Program-made: the position numbers and the translations under genes
In this document: positions 1 to 8,074 of the stretch, in pieces
Layout of the letters: every line of letters begins with the position of its first letter
Numbering within the stretch: the stretch's first letter is position 1
Notes under the pieces: generated by a model
The model's database searches: none
What the model was told of the DNA's origin: nothing
What the model saw: the letters and a program-made list of their open reading frames with translations, nothing else
From: Atlantibacter hermannii
GTDB taxonomy: Bacteria > Pseudomonadota > Gammaproteobacteria > Enterobacterales > Enterobacteriaceae
Assembly (NCBI GenBank): GCA_900635495.1
Contig: LR134136.1
Coordinates: 62,001-126,000 of the forward strand
Reading direction: 5' to 3'
DNA: 64,000 nucleotides

Positions 1-1329
1 GTTTACGCCGCCGCCTGCCATGCCCATATTGCCGAGCAACAGCTGGATCATTGCCATGGTGCGGATGTTCTGCGCGCCCACGGAGTGTTGCGTCCAGCCC
101 AGCGCATACAGGAACGAGGCGGTTTTGTCGTGAACGCTGGTTTCTGCGATGTATTCGCAGACTTTCAGGAAATCCGCTTTCGGGGTGCCGCAGATATTTT
201 CCACCACGTCCGGCGTATAGCGGGAAACGTGCGTTTTCAGCAGGTTCCACACGCAACGCGGATGGCTCAGCGTGGTATCGCGTTTCGCGAAGCCTTTTTC
301 ATCCAGCTCATAGTTCCAGGATGTTTTATCGTACTTACGTTTTTCGGCGTCATAGCCGGTAAACAGGCCGTCGTCGAAACCGTAATCTTCACGCACGATC
401 AGGCTGGCGTTGGTGTACGCCTCAACATATTCACGGTTGAATTTGTTGTTGGTTAACAGGTACAGCAATACGCCTGACAGGAAAGCAATGTCAGTACCGG
501 AGCGGATCGGCGTATAGAAATCGGCCACCGACGCAGTACGCGTAAAGCGGGGGTCAATAACAATCAGCTTCGCGCCATTGTGAATTTTGGCTTCCATCGC
601 CCAGCGGAATCCCACCGGATGCGCTTCAGCCGCGTTCCCGCCCATCACAACGATGAGGTTGGCGTTTTTGATATCTACCCAGTGGTTGGTCATCGCACCG
701 CGACCAAATGTTGGAGCAAGACTTGCTACCGTTGGTCCGTGTCAGACACGCGCCTGGTTATCCACGGCTAACATGCCGAGGGCGCGGGAAAATTTCTGGG
801 TTAAATAGCCGGTTTCATTGCTGGATGCGGATGCACACAGCATACCTGTGGTGAGCCAGCGGTTTACCGTCACACCTTGATCATTTTGCGCCACAAAGTT
901 GGCGTCGCGGTCCTGCTTAATCAGCTTAGCGATGCGGTCAAATGCCTCATCCCAGCTGATTTCCTGCCATTTATCGGAGCCTGGTGCACGGTATTGCGGG
1001 GCTTTAAGACGGCTTTCTGAGTGAATAAAATCGACTAAGCCTGCGCCTTTCGGGCACAGGGCGCCACGGTTGACCGGGTGATCAGAGTCGCCTTCAATGT
1101 GAAAGATGGATTCTTTCGCGTTTTTTGCGCCGTCGCCGAGGCTGTACATTAACAGCCCACAACCAACGGAGCAGTATGTACAGGTATTACGGGTTTCGCG
1201 GCTGCGCAGCAATTTATATTGCCGTGTTTCCGCAAGCGCGACGCCTGGGGCAAAGCCCAGCGCTGCTGCCGTGGTGCCTGCCATACCGCCAGCACAGATC
1301 TTAAAGAACTGCCTTCTGCTGACCTGCAT
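1..1329 (-). CDS. fdoG: formate dehydrogenase-O, selenocysteine-containing alpha subunit (5' part, runs off the window)
   Basis: Catalytic subunit of the periplasm-facing formate dehydrogenase-O, which oxidises formate to CO2 and passes electrons to quinone through FdoH and FdoI. The first 443 of about 1016 residues are here. The start is the ATG at 1327-1329 behind an AGGAG box. A twin-arginine signal (SRRQFF, residues 4-9) predicts Tat export with cofactor. Cys50, Cys53, Cys57 and Cys92 form the [4Fe-4S] site. An in-frame TGA at 742-744, codon 196, followed by HGPT, is the selenocysteine position of this family, so reading must continue through it; an automatic caller would cut the gene there. 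The divergent neighbour fdhD encodes its sulfurtransferase. FdnG is the alternative paralogue; fdhD adjacency favours FdoG. Confidence 0.95.
701..744 (-). other. UGA selenocysteine codon and bacterial SECIS hairpin in fdoG
   Basis: The TGA (742-744) is followed immediately in the mRNA by a foldable stretch. Outer arms ACCAA/TTGGT and inner arms AGCAAG/CTTGCT enclose a small apical loop containing GUCU, as in fdhF- and fdnG-type SECIS elements. The SelB C-terminal domain would bind it to deliver Sec-tRNA. It lies inside the coding sequence directly 3' of the UGA, as bacterial SECIS elements must. Confidence 0.85.
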
Positions 1330-1529
1330 GGATCGCTCCTTGTTGAACATTGTCACATACCCAACGTTTTTCGCCGTTCTGAGCACGAAAAATGTAGGGT
1401 TAATAGTTTTTGTTTTGCGGTTGCCCCCGCAAAGGTTCAGAATTGCTGCTGTTCTCCCTCCGACTGGAGGGAAAGTGCCCCAAGAATACCACAATAGAGT
1501 TAAGGGTGTTCCAATACGGTTAACAAAAA

Positions 1530-2360
1530 GTGAATAACAATCTCATAGATACTGCTGAAACTGTGACCGGCTTCACCGGTGTTCGTGCGTGTGAATTATG
1601 GAAGCATGACGATTTGTCGCACCCGAACAGCGACTGGCTGGCTGAAGAGGTTCCCGTTGCGCTGGTATACAACGGCATTTCCCATGTAGTGATGATGGCG
1701 ACGCCCAAAGATCTGGAGCTTTTCGCGCTGGGTTTTTCGCTGTCAGAAGGCATTATTGATGCCCCCCGGGATATTTACGGGATGGATATTGTTAAAAGCT
1801 GCAACGGTATTGAAGTGCAGATCGAGCTGTCCAGCCGCCGCTTTATGGGCCTGAAAGAGCGCCGTCGCGCGCTGGCGGGCCGCACCGGCTGCGGCGTGTG
1901 CGGCGTCGAGCAGCTTAACGATATCGGGCGGCCCGTTACGCCCCTGCCGTTTACCCAAACCTTTAACCTGAATCATCTGGACAGCGTGGTCAGCCAGTTG
2001 CGCAGCGTGCAACCTATTGGTCAGATCACGGGCTGCACCCACGCTGCGGCGTGGCTGAACCCGCAGGGCGACATGCTCGGCGGGCATGAAGATATTGGCC
2101 GCCATGTAGCGCTGGATAAACTGATGGGCCGCCGGGCTCGTGAGAACTGGCATGATGGCGCGGTGCTGGTCTCCAGCCGTGCCAGCTATGAAATGGTGCA
2201 AAAGTCGGCGCTGTGTGGCGTTGAGATCCTGATTGCGGTTTCCGCCGCGACGACCCTGGCGGTCGAGGTTGCGCAGCGCTGCAATTTGACGCTGGTGGGC
2301 TTTGCCAAACAGGGCCGCGCCACGGTCTATACTCACCCGCAACGCCTTATTTCCGCGTAA
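1530..2360 (+). CDS. fdhD: formate dehydrogenase sulfurtransferase FdhD
   Basis: FdhD transfers sulfur from the IscS desulfurase to the molybdenum bis-MGD cofactor of formate dehydrogenases; without it they are inactive. The protein has 276 residues, the usual length, with the conserved GCGVCG loop carrying Cys121 and Cys124, the redox-active persulfide pair, and the C-terminal THPQRL segment typical of enterobacterial FdhD. Translation appears to start at a GTG (1530) with only a weak ribosome-binding site. It is divergent from fdoG, its main client, across 200 bp that must hold both promoters. A hairpin with a T tract follows the stop. Confidence 0.96.
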   Translation: MNNNLIDTAETVTGFTGVRACELWKHDDLSHPNSDWLAEEVPVALVYNGISHVVMMATPKDLELFALGFSLSEGIIDAPRDIYGMDIVKSCNGIEVQIELSSRRFMGLKERRRALAGRTGCGVCGVEQLNDIGRPVTPLPFTQTFNLNHLDSVVSQLRSVQPIGQITGCTHAAAWLNPQGDMLGGHEDIGRHVALDKLMGRRARENWHDGAVLVSSRASYEMVQKSALCGVEILIAVSAATTLAVEVAQRCNLTLVGFAKQGRATVYTHPQRLISA

Positions 2361-2367
2361 GCATCAG

Positions 2368-2389
2368 GCCGCCTCAGGGCGGCTTTTTT
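2368..2389 (+). terminator. rho-independent terminator of fdhD
   Basis: GCCGCC and GGCGGC arms around a short loop, followed by six T residues, just after the fdhD stop codon. Confidence 0.85.
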
Positions 2390-2547
2390 GTGTCCCTCAC
2401 CTCAGGCAATGCACGGTGAAACTCATTCAGTTTATTTGAATGGTTTTGGCAAATAGTTCCGCTTTTTAATTTCCGCCTTCAGTCCTATCATTTATCACAT
2501 CAAGGCAACGCGCCTTACTTAAACAAACACGCTGAAGGAAATGAATC

Positions 2548-2757
2548 ATGAAAAACATCAAAACTTTTGTTGCTGCAATCGCTCTGGCTACGTCTTTTGG
2601 CGCATTCGCTGCGCAAACCGTGACCGCAACCGGCACCACCATGGACAGCGCTGAAGCGAAAATCGCTGCACAGGCTCAGGAAGCGGGCGCGTCTTATAAA
2701 ATTACCGAAGCCTTTACCGGCAATCAGGTTCATATGACCGCGGTACTGACCAAATAA
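2548..2757 (+). CDS. small secreted YdgH/BhsA/McbA-like protein (DUF1471)
   Basis: A 69-residue protein. Residues 1-21 form a signal peptide ending in FAAQ, and the mature part (about 47 residues) has the DUF1471 pattern with a central AEAKIAAQA-x-EAGA helix and a C-terminal beta strand. Members (BhsA, McbA, YhcN, YahO) are periplasmic or surface proteins linked to stress and biofilm control, but the exact role of this one cannot be read from sequence. The ATG at 2548 is preceded by GAAGGAA. It is monocistronic, between the fdhD terminator and its own terminator, at a place where E. coli has yiiG and frv genes. I do not assign it to a particular E. coli paralogue. Confidence 0.85.
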   Translation: MKNIKTFVAAIALATSFGAFAAQTVTATGTTMDSAEAKIAAQAQEAGASYKITEAFTGNQVHMTAVLTK

Positions 2758-2777
2758 GCGATTTACCCTGTTGAAAG

Positions 2778-2798
2778 AGCGCCTGCGGGCGCTTTTTT
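2778..2798 (+). terminator. rho-independent terminator after the DUF1471 gene
   Basis: AGCGCC/GGCGCT stem followed by a run of T residues; it overlaps the last bases of convergent azlD. Confidence 0.8.
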
Positions 2799-3120
2799 AG
2801 TTTATGCCCGCCAGACGCAACAGCGCCGTCATCACCGCCGCCGCGATAATCACCACGATTAACGGCATTTTTCGCCAGGCGAGAAACACGGCAAACGCCA
2901 CGCCCAGCACCCGCGCCATCCCGGCAAAATGCTCACCCTCATAAAACGTGGTCGCCAGCGCCACTGAAAACAGTAAGACCGTTGCCGCGTCGGAAAGCAG
3001 CGCCTGCGAGCGTTCAGACAGCGCTAACCGGCTTCCCAGCTTCGCCCCGCCAAGCCGCATCAAATACGTGCCCGCTGATAACAGCGCCATCCCGATAATA
3101 ATCAGCGTCATGTTTGCCAT
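2797..3120 (-). CDS. azlD: AzlD-family branched-chain amino acid exporter, small subunit
   Basis: A 107-residue, very hydrophobic protein with about four membrane segments and the MRLGG motif near residues 21-25 typical of AzlD/YgaH. With AzlC it forms a two-component exporter; the characterised E. coli pair YgaZH exports valine and probably methionine. The start overlaps the azlC stop by one base (TAATG), so the two are translationally coupled. The substrate here is inferred only from the family. Confidence 0.88.
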   Translation of the reverse strand: MANMTLIIIGMALLSAGTYLMRLGGAKLGSRLALSERSQALLSDAATVLLFSVALATTFYEGEHFAGMARVLGVAFAVFLAWRKMPLIVVIIAAAVMTALLRLAGIN

Positions 3121-3785
3121 TATTTCTTCCTCGTCAGTAAACCAAACAGCGACAACAAAACCGGCAGCCCGACTGGGGCAAAAGGCACGGCAGCAAGCGA
3201 CAGCGCCGCGCCGCTACAGGCGCGTATCAGCGTGGTGCGGTTTTTGAAGGCTGGCACGACCAGCGCCAGCAGAATGGCAGGGAAAACGGCATCAAGGCCG
3301 ATGGTTTCCGGCGCGGGCAGCAGTTTGCCGACGCCTGCGCCCAGCAGCGCGCCCAGCGGCCAGACGATCGCCACACCAAGGCCGCACAGCCAGTAGGCGG
3401 CCTTGCGCTGTTCCGGGGTCGGCTGGGAGAGACCAAACACCACGCTTTCATCATTCATGATATGGCAACCCAGATAGCTGGCGGCGCGTTTACCCACCAG
3501 GTCACGCACCGTCACGCCGAATGGAATGTGCCGGGCGTTAACCAGCAAACCCGCCGCAGCGGCAGCCAGCGGATTGCCGCCACTGGCGACGATCCCGATA
3601 AACAGAAATTCCGAGGCGCCTGCCAGCACCGAGACGGACAACACAAACGGCACCCATAACGGAAAACCATACGCCATCGCCAGTGAGCCGTAGGACACGC
3701 CCACCACGCCAACGGCCAGGCAAACAAGCAGTATCGCTTTTACGGTGTCGCCTTTCAGGCACGAGAAGAGCGCTTTCATCATCAC
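3120..3785 (-). CDS. azlC: AzlC-family branched-chain amino acid exporter, large subunit
   Basis: A 221-residue inner-membrane protein with the AzlC/YgaZ pattern: GASEFLFIGIVASGG around residue 57-71, NARHIPFG around 83-90, and a NDESVVFG motif near 111-118. It partners the downstream AzlD. The start is the first of three consecutive ATG codons; any could serve. It is transcribed away from an HTH-cupin regulator, and the shared control region carries a palindrome, suggesting local control in response to an amino acid. It probably exports branched-chain amino acids or a similar substrate across the inner membrane. Confidence 0.9.
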   Translation of the reverse strand: MMMKALFSCLKGDTVKAILLVCLAVGVVGVSYGSLAMAYGFPLWVPFVLSVSVLAGASEFLFIGIVASGGNPLAAAAAGLLVNARHIPFGVTVRDLVGKRAASYLGCHIMNDESVVFGLSQPTPEQRKAAYWLCGLGVAIVWPLGALLGAGVGKLLPAPETIGLDAVFPAILLALVVPAFKNRTTLIRACSGAALSLAAVPFAPVGLPVLLSLFGLLTRKK

Positions 3786-3790
3786 CTACC

Positions 3791-3870
3791 CATATCGAAC
3801 GTTTATCCATTATAATGAACGCCTCAATCGCTTTTATCAAGATGAACGATTCGTTCGGTTTAATGAACAC
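3791..3870. promoter_or_regulatory. azlCD / regulator divergent control region with repeated GAAC half-sites
   Basis: A perfect palindrome GAACGA-T-TCGTTC lies at 3844-3856. GAAC recurs at 3797, 3817, 3844 and 3865, spacings of 20, 27 and 21 bp, mostly about two helical turns. A TATAAT sits at 3811-3816. This is a likely operator for the divergent HTH-cupin regulator; binding is inferred. Confidence 0.5.
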
Positions 3871-3879
3871 GAGGCCGTT

Positions 3880-4428
3880 ATGACGCAGCCAATCACTATT
3901 ATTGCCAAAAGCCTGGTGCGGGAGCGCCTGCGGACCGGACTTTCGCTGGCGGAAATTGCCCGTCGCGCCGGGATTGCGAAATCCACGCTGTCGCAGCTGG
4001 AGTCCGGCAACGGCAACCCAAGTCTGGAAACCCTGTGGTCATTATGCGTGGCGCTGGACATTCCGTTTGCCCGTTTACTGGAGCCCCAGTTACCAACCAC
4101 GCAAGTGATCCGGCGTGGCGAAGGGATGAAAGTGGTGGCCGGAGAAGCCAATTATCAGGCAATTTTGCTGGCGGCCTGCCCGCCTGGGGCGCGTCGCGAT
4201 GTGTATCTGCTGATGACGCAGCCGGGTGCCGACCGTATTTCGCAGCCGCATCCGCCGGGTTCGGTGGAACACATTATCGTTACCAAAGGGCGTGCGAAGG
4301 TGGGGCTGACAGAGGCGCCCGAAGAGTTGGGAGAAGGGGATTACATTTGCTATCCCGCCGATCGCGAGCACATCTTTCAGGCGCTGGAGCCGGATACCCA
4401 GGCGCTACTGGTGGCGGAACAAAATTAA
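3880..4428 (+). CDS. XRE-type HTH regulator with C-terminal cupin domain
   Basis: A 182-residue transcription factor. Residues about 10-66 form an XRE-type helix-turn-helix (RLRTGLSLAEIARRAGIAKS, then LSQLESGNGNPSLETLW). Residues about 105-178 form a small beta-barrel cupin with an HPPGSVEHIIV strand and a final YPADREHIFQAL segment that would hold an effector. This architecture is common in single-copy regulators of amino acid exporters and small-molecule catabolism. The start is taken at the ATG at 3880 because upstream in-frame residues are AT-rich control DNA. It is divergent from azlCD, its most likely target. Confidence 0.88.
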   Translation: MTQPITIIAKSLVRERLRTGLSLAEIARRAGIAKSTLSQLESGNGNPSLETLWSLCVALDIPFARLLEPQLPTTQVIRRGEGMKVVAGEANYQAILLAACPPGARRDVYLLMTQPGADRISQPHPPGSVEHIIVTKGRAKVGLTEAPEELGEGDYICYPADREHIFQALEPDTQALLVAEQN

Positions 4429-4449
4429 AAAAGCCCGGCGTAGCCGGGC
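4427..4449 (-). terminator. terminator of the rhamnose operon (3' of rhaM)
   Basis: GCCCGGC/GCCGGGC hairpin (4433-4449) followed on the minus strand by six T residues, between convergent rhaM and the HTH-cupin gene. Confidence 0.8.
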
Positions 4450-4457
4450 CAGTTGCA

Positions 4458-4772
4458 TCACGCCAGATAGAACACTTCTTTCAGCGCCTCGCTGACCGGG
4501 CTGTTATCCGGGTTAGCGGGCATCACATCACGCATGTGTTTCCACCAGCGCTGGCAGACCTCGGTCTGCGCCACCGCATTCCAGCGGGCTTCTGATTCGA
4601 TCTCTACCGTGGCAAAAAGCAGGCTACGCTGTGCATCGAGATAAATAGCGTAGTGATGAGCACCGTGCTGCTTAAGAACCGCCTCCAGCTCCGGCCAAAT
4701 GGGCGAATGGCGGCGTTGATACTCTTCATGGGCATCGGGGTTCACCTGCATCACAAAAGCTTTACGGATCAT
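4458..4772 (-). CDS. rhaM: L-rhamnose mutarotase
   Basis: RhaM interconverts alpha- and beta-L-rhamnopyranose so that the isomerase receives its preferred anomer. The product has 104 residues, the family length, with RKAFVMQVNPDAHEEYQRRH at the N-terminus including the conserved catalytic His and Tyr region, and the WWKHMRDVM motif late in the protein. Its ATG overlaps the stop codon of the upstream reductase gene by four bases (ATGA, 4769-4772), so it is the last gene of the rhaBAD transcript. Confidence 0.95.
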   Translation of the reverse strand: MIRKAFVMQVNPDAHEEYQRRHSPIWPELEAVLKQHGAHHYAIYLDAQRSLLFATVEIESEARWNAVAQTEVCQRWWKHMRDVMPANPDNSPVSEALKEVFYLA

Positions 4773-5917
4773 AACGCCTCCAGGTACAGCGTGCGCACCT
4801 CGTCACGGGAAGCGTTACGCGGATTACAGGGCGCGCACGGATCTGCCAGCGCTTTGTCCAGCCAGCCTTCGATATCTGCTTCGCAGACGCCCAGCGCGGC
4901 GAATCCGGATGGAATGCCAACGCGGGCAGACAGTGAGCGAATCGCCTCAATGGCTTTATGACTGGCCTGTTCGTCGGTCAGGCCATGCGTATCCACGCCC
5001 ATGGCCTGGGCGATTCTGGCAAAACGTGCCACAGCATTTGGCCGGTTAAAATTCTCAATCACCGGCAGCAGAATGGCGTTGCACACCCCGTGCGGCAGGT
5101 TATGAGTCGCCCCTGGCTGATGCGCCAGCGCATGAACCAGACCAAGCCCTGCGCTGTTAAACGCCATGCCCGCCAGATACTGCCCGTAAGCCATCATTTC
5201 CCGGGCTTCCAGATTATGGCCGTTATCCACCGCCTCGGGCAGCCACTGAGTGATTAAGCGAATGGCTTCCAGCGCATTGGCGTCGGTTAACGGATGCGCG
5301 CCGACGGAAACATAGGCCTCCACCGCGTGGGTCAGGGCGTCCATACCGGTGGCGGCCGTGACAGCGGCAGGGATATCCAGCATCACGCTGGCGTCGTCCA
5401 CGGCGATATCCGGGATAATATTCGGGTCAATAATCACCTCTTTCACCTGGCGTTCGCTGTCGATGATCACCGCGTTGCTGGTCATCTCCGCCGCCGTACC
5501 GGCGGTGGTGTTGATTGCCACCAACGGCACGCCCGGATGGGTAACGTGACCCACGCCGGAGTACGCCGTGGACGGCCCCGGATTGGCGGTTAAAATTTTC
5601 ACCGCTTTTGCGGTATCGATCGGGCTGCCGCCGCCGAAGGCGATAAGGTAATCACAACCCGCCTCCCTGAACGCGGCAAAGCCGCGCTGCACCAGGGCTT
5701 CCGTTGGGTTGGGAAAGACCTCATCGAACAACTGGTACGTAAGCTGATGGGCGTCCAGGGCGGTAAACAGGCTGTCCAGCAGCCCCATTTTGACCAGCTG
5801 GCCGTCGGTAACGATCAGCGCTTTGCCCCATTTTTTCCCGGCGATCAGCTTGACCATATCGCCAATAGCGCCTGCGCCGTGCAGGCTGATTTTGGGTAAC
5901 GCGAGTAAAAAGCTCAT
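4769..5917 (-). CDS. fucO: lactaldehyde reductase (FucO-like iron-dependent alcohol dehydrogenase) in the rha operon
   Basis: A 382-residue group III Fe-dependent alcohol dehydrogenase. It has the GGGSPIDTAK nucleotide-binding motif (about residues 94-103), the NTTAGTAAEMT segment and the HAVEAYVS and HALAHQPGATHNLPHG motifs that carry the iron-binding histidines. It reduces L-lactaldehyde, the product of rhamnulose-1-phosphate cleavage, to L-1,2-propanediol under fermentative conditions. In E. coli this enzyme is encoded in the fuc locus; here a copy is built into the rhamnose operon, 11 bp after rhaD and overlapping rhaM by 4 bp. The symbol is by similarity; it is a paralogue or relocated form. 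Confidence 0.88.
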   Translation of the reverse strand: MSFLLALPKISLHGAGAIGDMVKLIAGKKWGKALIVTDGQLVKMGLLDSLFTALDAHQLTYQLFDEVFPNPTEALVQRGFAAFREAGCDYLIAFGGGSPIDTAKAVKILTANPGPSTAYSGVGHVTHPGVPLVAINTTAGTAAEMTSNAVIIDSERQVKEVIIDPNIIPDIAVDDASVMLDIPAAVTAATGMDALTHAVEAYVSVGAHPLTDANALEAIRLITQWLPEAVDNGHNLEAREMMAYGQYLAGMAFNSAGLGLVHALAHQPGATHNLPHGVCNAILLPVIENFNRPNAVARFARIAQAMGVDTHGLTDEQASHKAIEAIRSLSARVGIPSGFAALGVCEADIEGWLDKALADPCAPCNPRNASRDEVRTLYLEAL

Positions 5918-5928
5918 AGGGTCATCCT

Positions 5929-6753
5929 TTACAGTTCCAGCGCGCTGGCGAGCGGGGTGACGCCGAAGCGTTTACCCAGCGCGATCAACTCATCGCGGGA
6001 GATGGTTTGTTTCATGCCGCCCATGGCGATGACTTTTACCAGGATTTCGGCAGATTTTTCGGCGGTATCAATCAGGCCAAAGGCTTCATCAAGGGTCGGG
6101 CCGCTGCCGAATACGCCGTGAAACGGCCACAGCACCAGTGAATGCTTCGCCATTTCCTGCGCGGTGGCCTGGCCGATCTCATCCGTGCCCGGCACCATCC
6201 ACGGCAGAATGCCTACGCCGTCCGGGAACACCACCAGGCATTCCGTACTGCCTTCCCAGAGCTTACGGGTGAACACATCGGTACGGTTTTCCAGTACGTA
6301 GGTAAGCGCGATCAGGTTGGTGGCGTGGCAGTGCATAATCACGCGGTCTTTCCCCTGGGTCGCTTTTATGCGCTCGCAATGCGACTGGAAATGGGCCGGA
6401 AGCTCAGAAGTGGGTACTGCGTTGTCTTCCAGCCCCCACAGGATGTGATAGCCCGCGCCGTCGCTGTCGACTTTGACGACGCCGAGATTCGCCGCTGGTG
6501 CCAGTTGCACGTTACGGAAGAATTTACCGGAGCCGGTCACGATAAACGGCGTATTCGCCAGCTGCGGCATGGGCTGGCTCAGGGCGATGTAGCGCGGTTC
6601 GGCGTGAAAGTCGGCTTTATAGCTGGCGAGATCTGCTTCATCTAAACGCAGCGTCAGGTTACCGCCGTTGCGCTCATCCCAGCCTTTCAGCCAGGCGTCG
6701 GTGGTGGCTTTGATCATGCCCTGCACGAACCAGGAATGAATAATTGTCTGCAT
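5929..6753 (-). CDS. rhaD: rhamnulose-1-phosphate aldolase
   Basis: Zn-dependent class II aldolase that splits L-rhamnulose 1-phosphate into dihydroxyacetone phosphate and L-lactaldehyde. Starting at the ATG at 6751-6753 (AAAGGA box upstream) the protein has 274 residues, exactly the E. coli length; the open frame extends further upstream but only through leader sequence. Visible motifs are the substrate loop TGSGKFFRN, the metal-binding MHCHATN segment and the HGVFGSG segment with further metal ligands. It follows rhaA by 61 bp and precedes the lactaldehyde reductase by 11 bp, so enzyme order matches pathway order. Confidence 0.96.
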   Translation of the reverse strand: MQTIIHSWFVQGMIKATTDAWLKGWDERNGGNLTLRLDEADLASYKADFHAEPRYIALSQPMPQLANTPFIVTGSGKFFRNVQLAPAANLGVVKVDSDGAGYHILWGLEDNAVPTSELPAHFQSHCERIKATQGKDRVIMHCHATNLIALTYVLENRTDVFTRKLWEGSTECLVVFPDGVGILPWMVPGTDEIGQATAQEMAKHSLVLWPFHGVFGSGPTLDEAFGLIDTAEKSAEILVKVIAMGGMKQTISRDELIALGKRFGVTPLASALEL

Positions 6754-6814
6754 AGTGTTTTCCTTTACGGGGCAGGCCTGCGGCACAGCCCCTTTGAAGC
6801 TGAGTCGTGATGAG

Positions 6815-8074
6815 TTACGCGCGTTTGCGCAGAATGCTGTCTTCATAGGCGCGTACGCTTTCCAGCCATTCGCTGCCTGCCGGGGTATCGTTGCGCTGGC
6901 AATACATTTCCCATACCGCCTGCCACGGCAGGGATTTTTGCTCTTCCAGCAGCGCCAGACGGCCGGTGTAATCGCCGTTCAGTTCCAGCTGGCGCAAATG
7001 ATCAGTCGGTTCGAGCAGGGCGCGCAGCAGCGCTTTTTTCATGTTGCGGGTGCCGATAACCCATGCCGCGATGCGGTTGATGGACGCGTCAAAGAAATCG
7101 AGGCCGATATGTACGCGGTCGAACAGGTCATGGCGGATGATTTCGCTCGCGATGGCCTGGGTTTCGTCATCCAGCAGCACCACGTGGTCACTGTCCCACC
7201 GAACCGGGCGGCTGACGTGCAGCAGCAGGCGCGGCACATACAGCATTGCGGCGGAAATTTTGTCGGAAATCACTTCGGTCGGATGGAAATGCCCGGCGTC
7301 CAGGCACAGCGCGGTCTGGCGGCTGGTGGCGTAGCCCATATAGAACTCATTAGAGCCGACGGTGTAGCTTTCTGCGCCAATACCGAACAGTTTGCTTTCA
7401 ACGGCGTCGATATGGTGGGCTTCATCGAACTTCTCGCTGATCACCTCATCGAGCGCGGCGAGCAGACGCTGGCGCGGACCAAGGCGGTCGATTGGCACAT
7501 CTTTCATGCCGTCCGGGATCCAGATATTCATCACCGACGCCGTCCCTAGCTGCTCACCGAAGTAGGCGGAAATGCGGCGGCTGGCCTTACAGTGATCGAT
7601 CCAGAACTGGCGAATGTCATCGTTAGGATGCGACAGGGTAAAACCATCGGCGCTTAGCGGATGCGAAAAGCAGGACGGGTTGAAATCCAGGCCCACCTGC
7701 TGTTTTTTGGCCCATTCCACCCAGTTTTTGAAGTGCTCGGGTTTAATGGCGTTGCGCTCGACCGGGGTGTCGGACTCCAGATAAATCGCGTGCAGGTTCA
7801 GGCGTTTCGGGCCAGGGATCAGACTCATCGCCTGTTCCAGATCGGCGCGCAGCTCGGCGGCGTTACGCGCTTTGCCCGGATAGTTGCCGGTAGCCTGGAT
7901 GCCGCCCGTCAGCCCGCCTTGCGGGTTTTCAAAACCGGCGACGTCATCGCCCTGCCAGCAGTGCATGGAGACCGGCAGACGATCGAGGGCCGTCAGGGCC
8001 TGTTCGGCATCGACGCCAACGGCGGCGAAACGCTGTTTAGCCAGTTCCCATGCCTGATTGATGGAAGTAGTCAT
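6815..8074 (-). CDS. rhaA: L-rhamnose isomerase
   Basis: Converts L-rhamnose to L-rhamnulose in the cytoplasm using Mn2+/Zn2+. The protein has 419 residues from the ATG at 8072-8074, identical to the usual length; an in-frame TTG two codons earlier is rejected because AAAGGAG lies at the right distance from the ATG. Family motifs include MHCWQGDDV near residue 37, DFNPSCFSHP with metal-region His, and LDAGHFHPTEV and HVSRPVRWDSDHV, which hold the metal-binding Glu/Asp/His residues. The start overlaps the rhaB stop by 4 bp (ATGA). Confidence 0.97.
   Translation of the reverse strand: MTTSINQAWELAKQRFAAVGVDAEQALTALDRLPVSMHCWQGDDVAGFENPQGGLTGGIQATGNYPGKARNAAELRADLEQAMSLIPGPKRLNLHAIYLESDTPVERNAIKPEHFKNWVEWAKKQQVGLDFNPSCFSHPLSADGFTLSHPNDDIRQFWIDHCKASRRISAYFGEQLGTASVMNIWIPDGMKDVPIDRLGPRQRLLAALDEVISEKFDEAHHIDAVESKLFGIGAESYTVGSNEFYMGYATSRQTALCLDAGHFHPTEVISDKISAAMLYVPRLLLHVSRPVRWDSDHVVLLDDETQAIASEIIRHDLFDRVHIGLDFFDASINRIAAWVIGTRNMKKALLRALLEPTDHLRQLELNGDYTGRLALLEEQKSLPWQAVWEMYCQRNDTPAGSEWLESVRAYEDSILRKRA

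Noticed and set aside
1743..2342. 199-codon minus-strand frame
   Set aside because: Antisense to fdhD with no family features.
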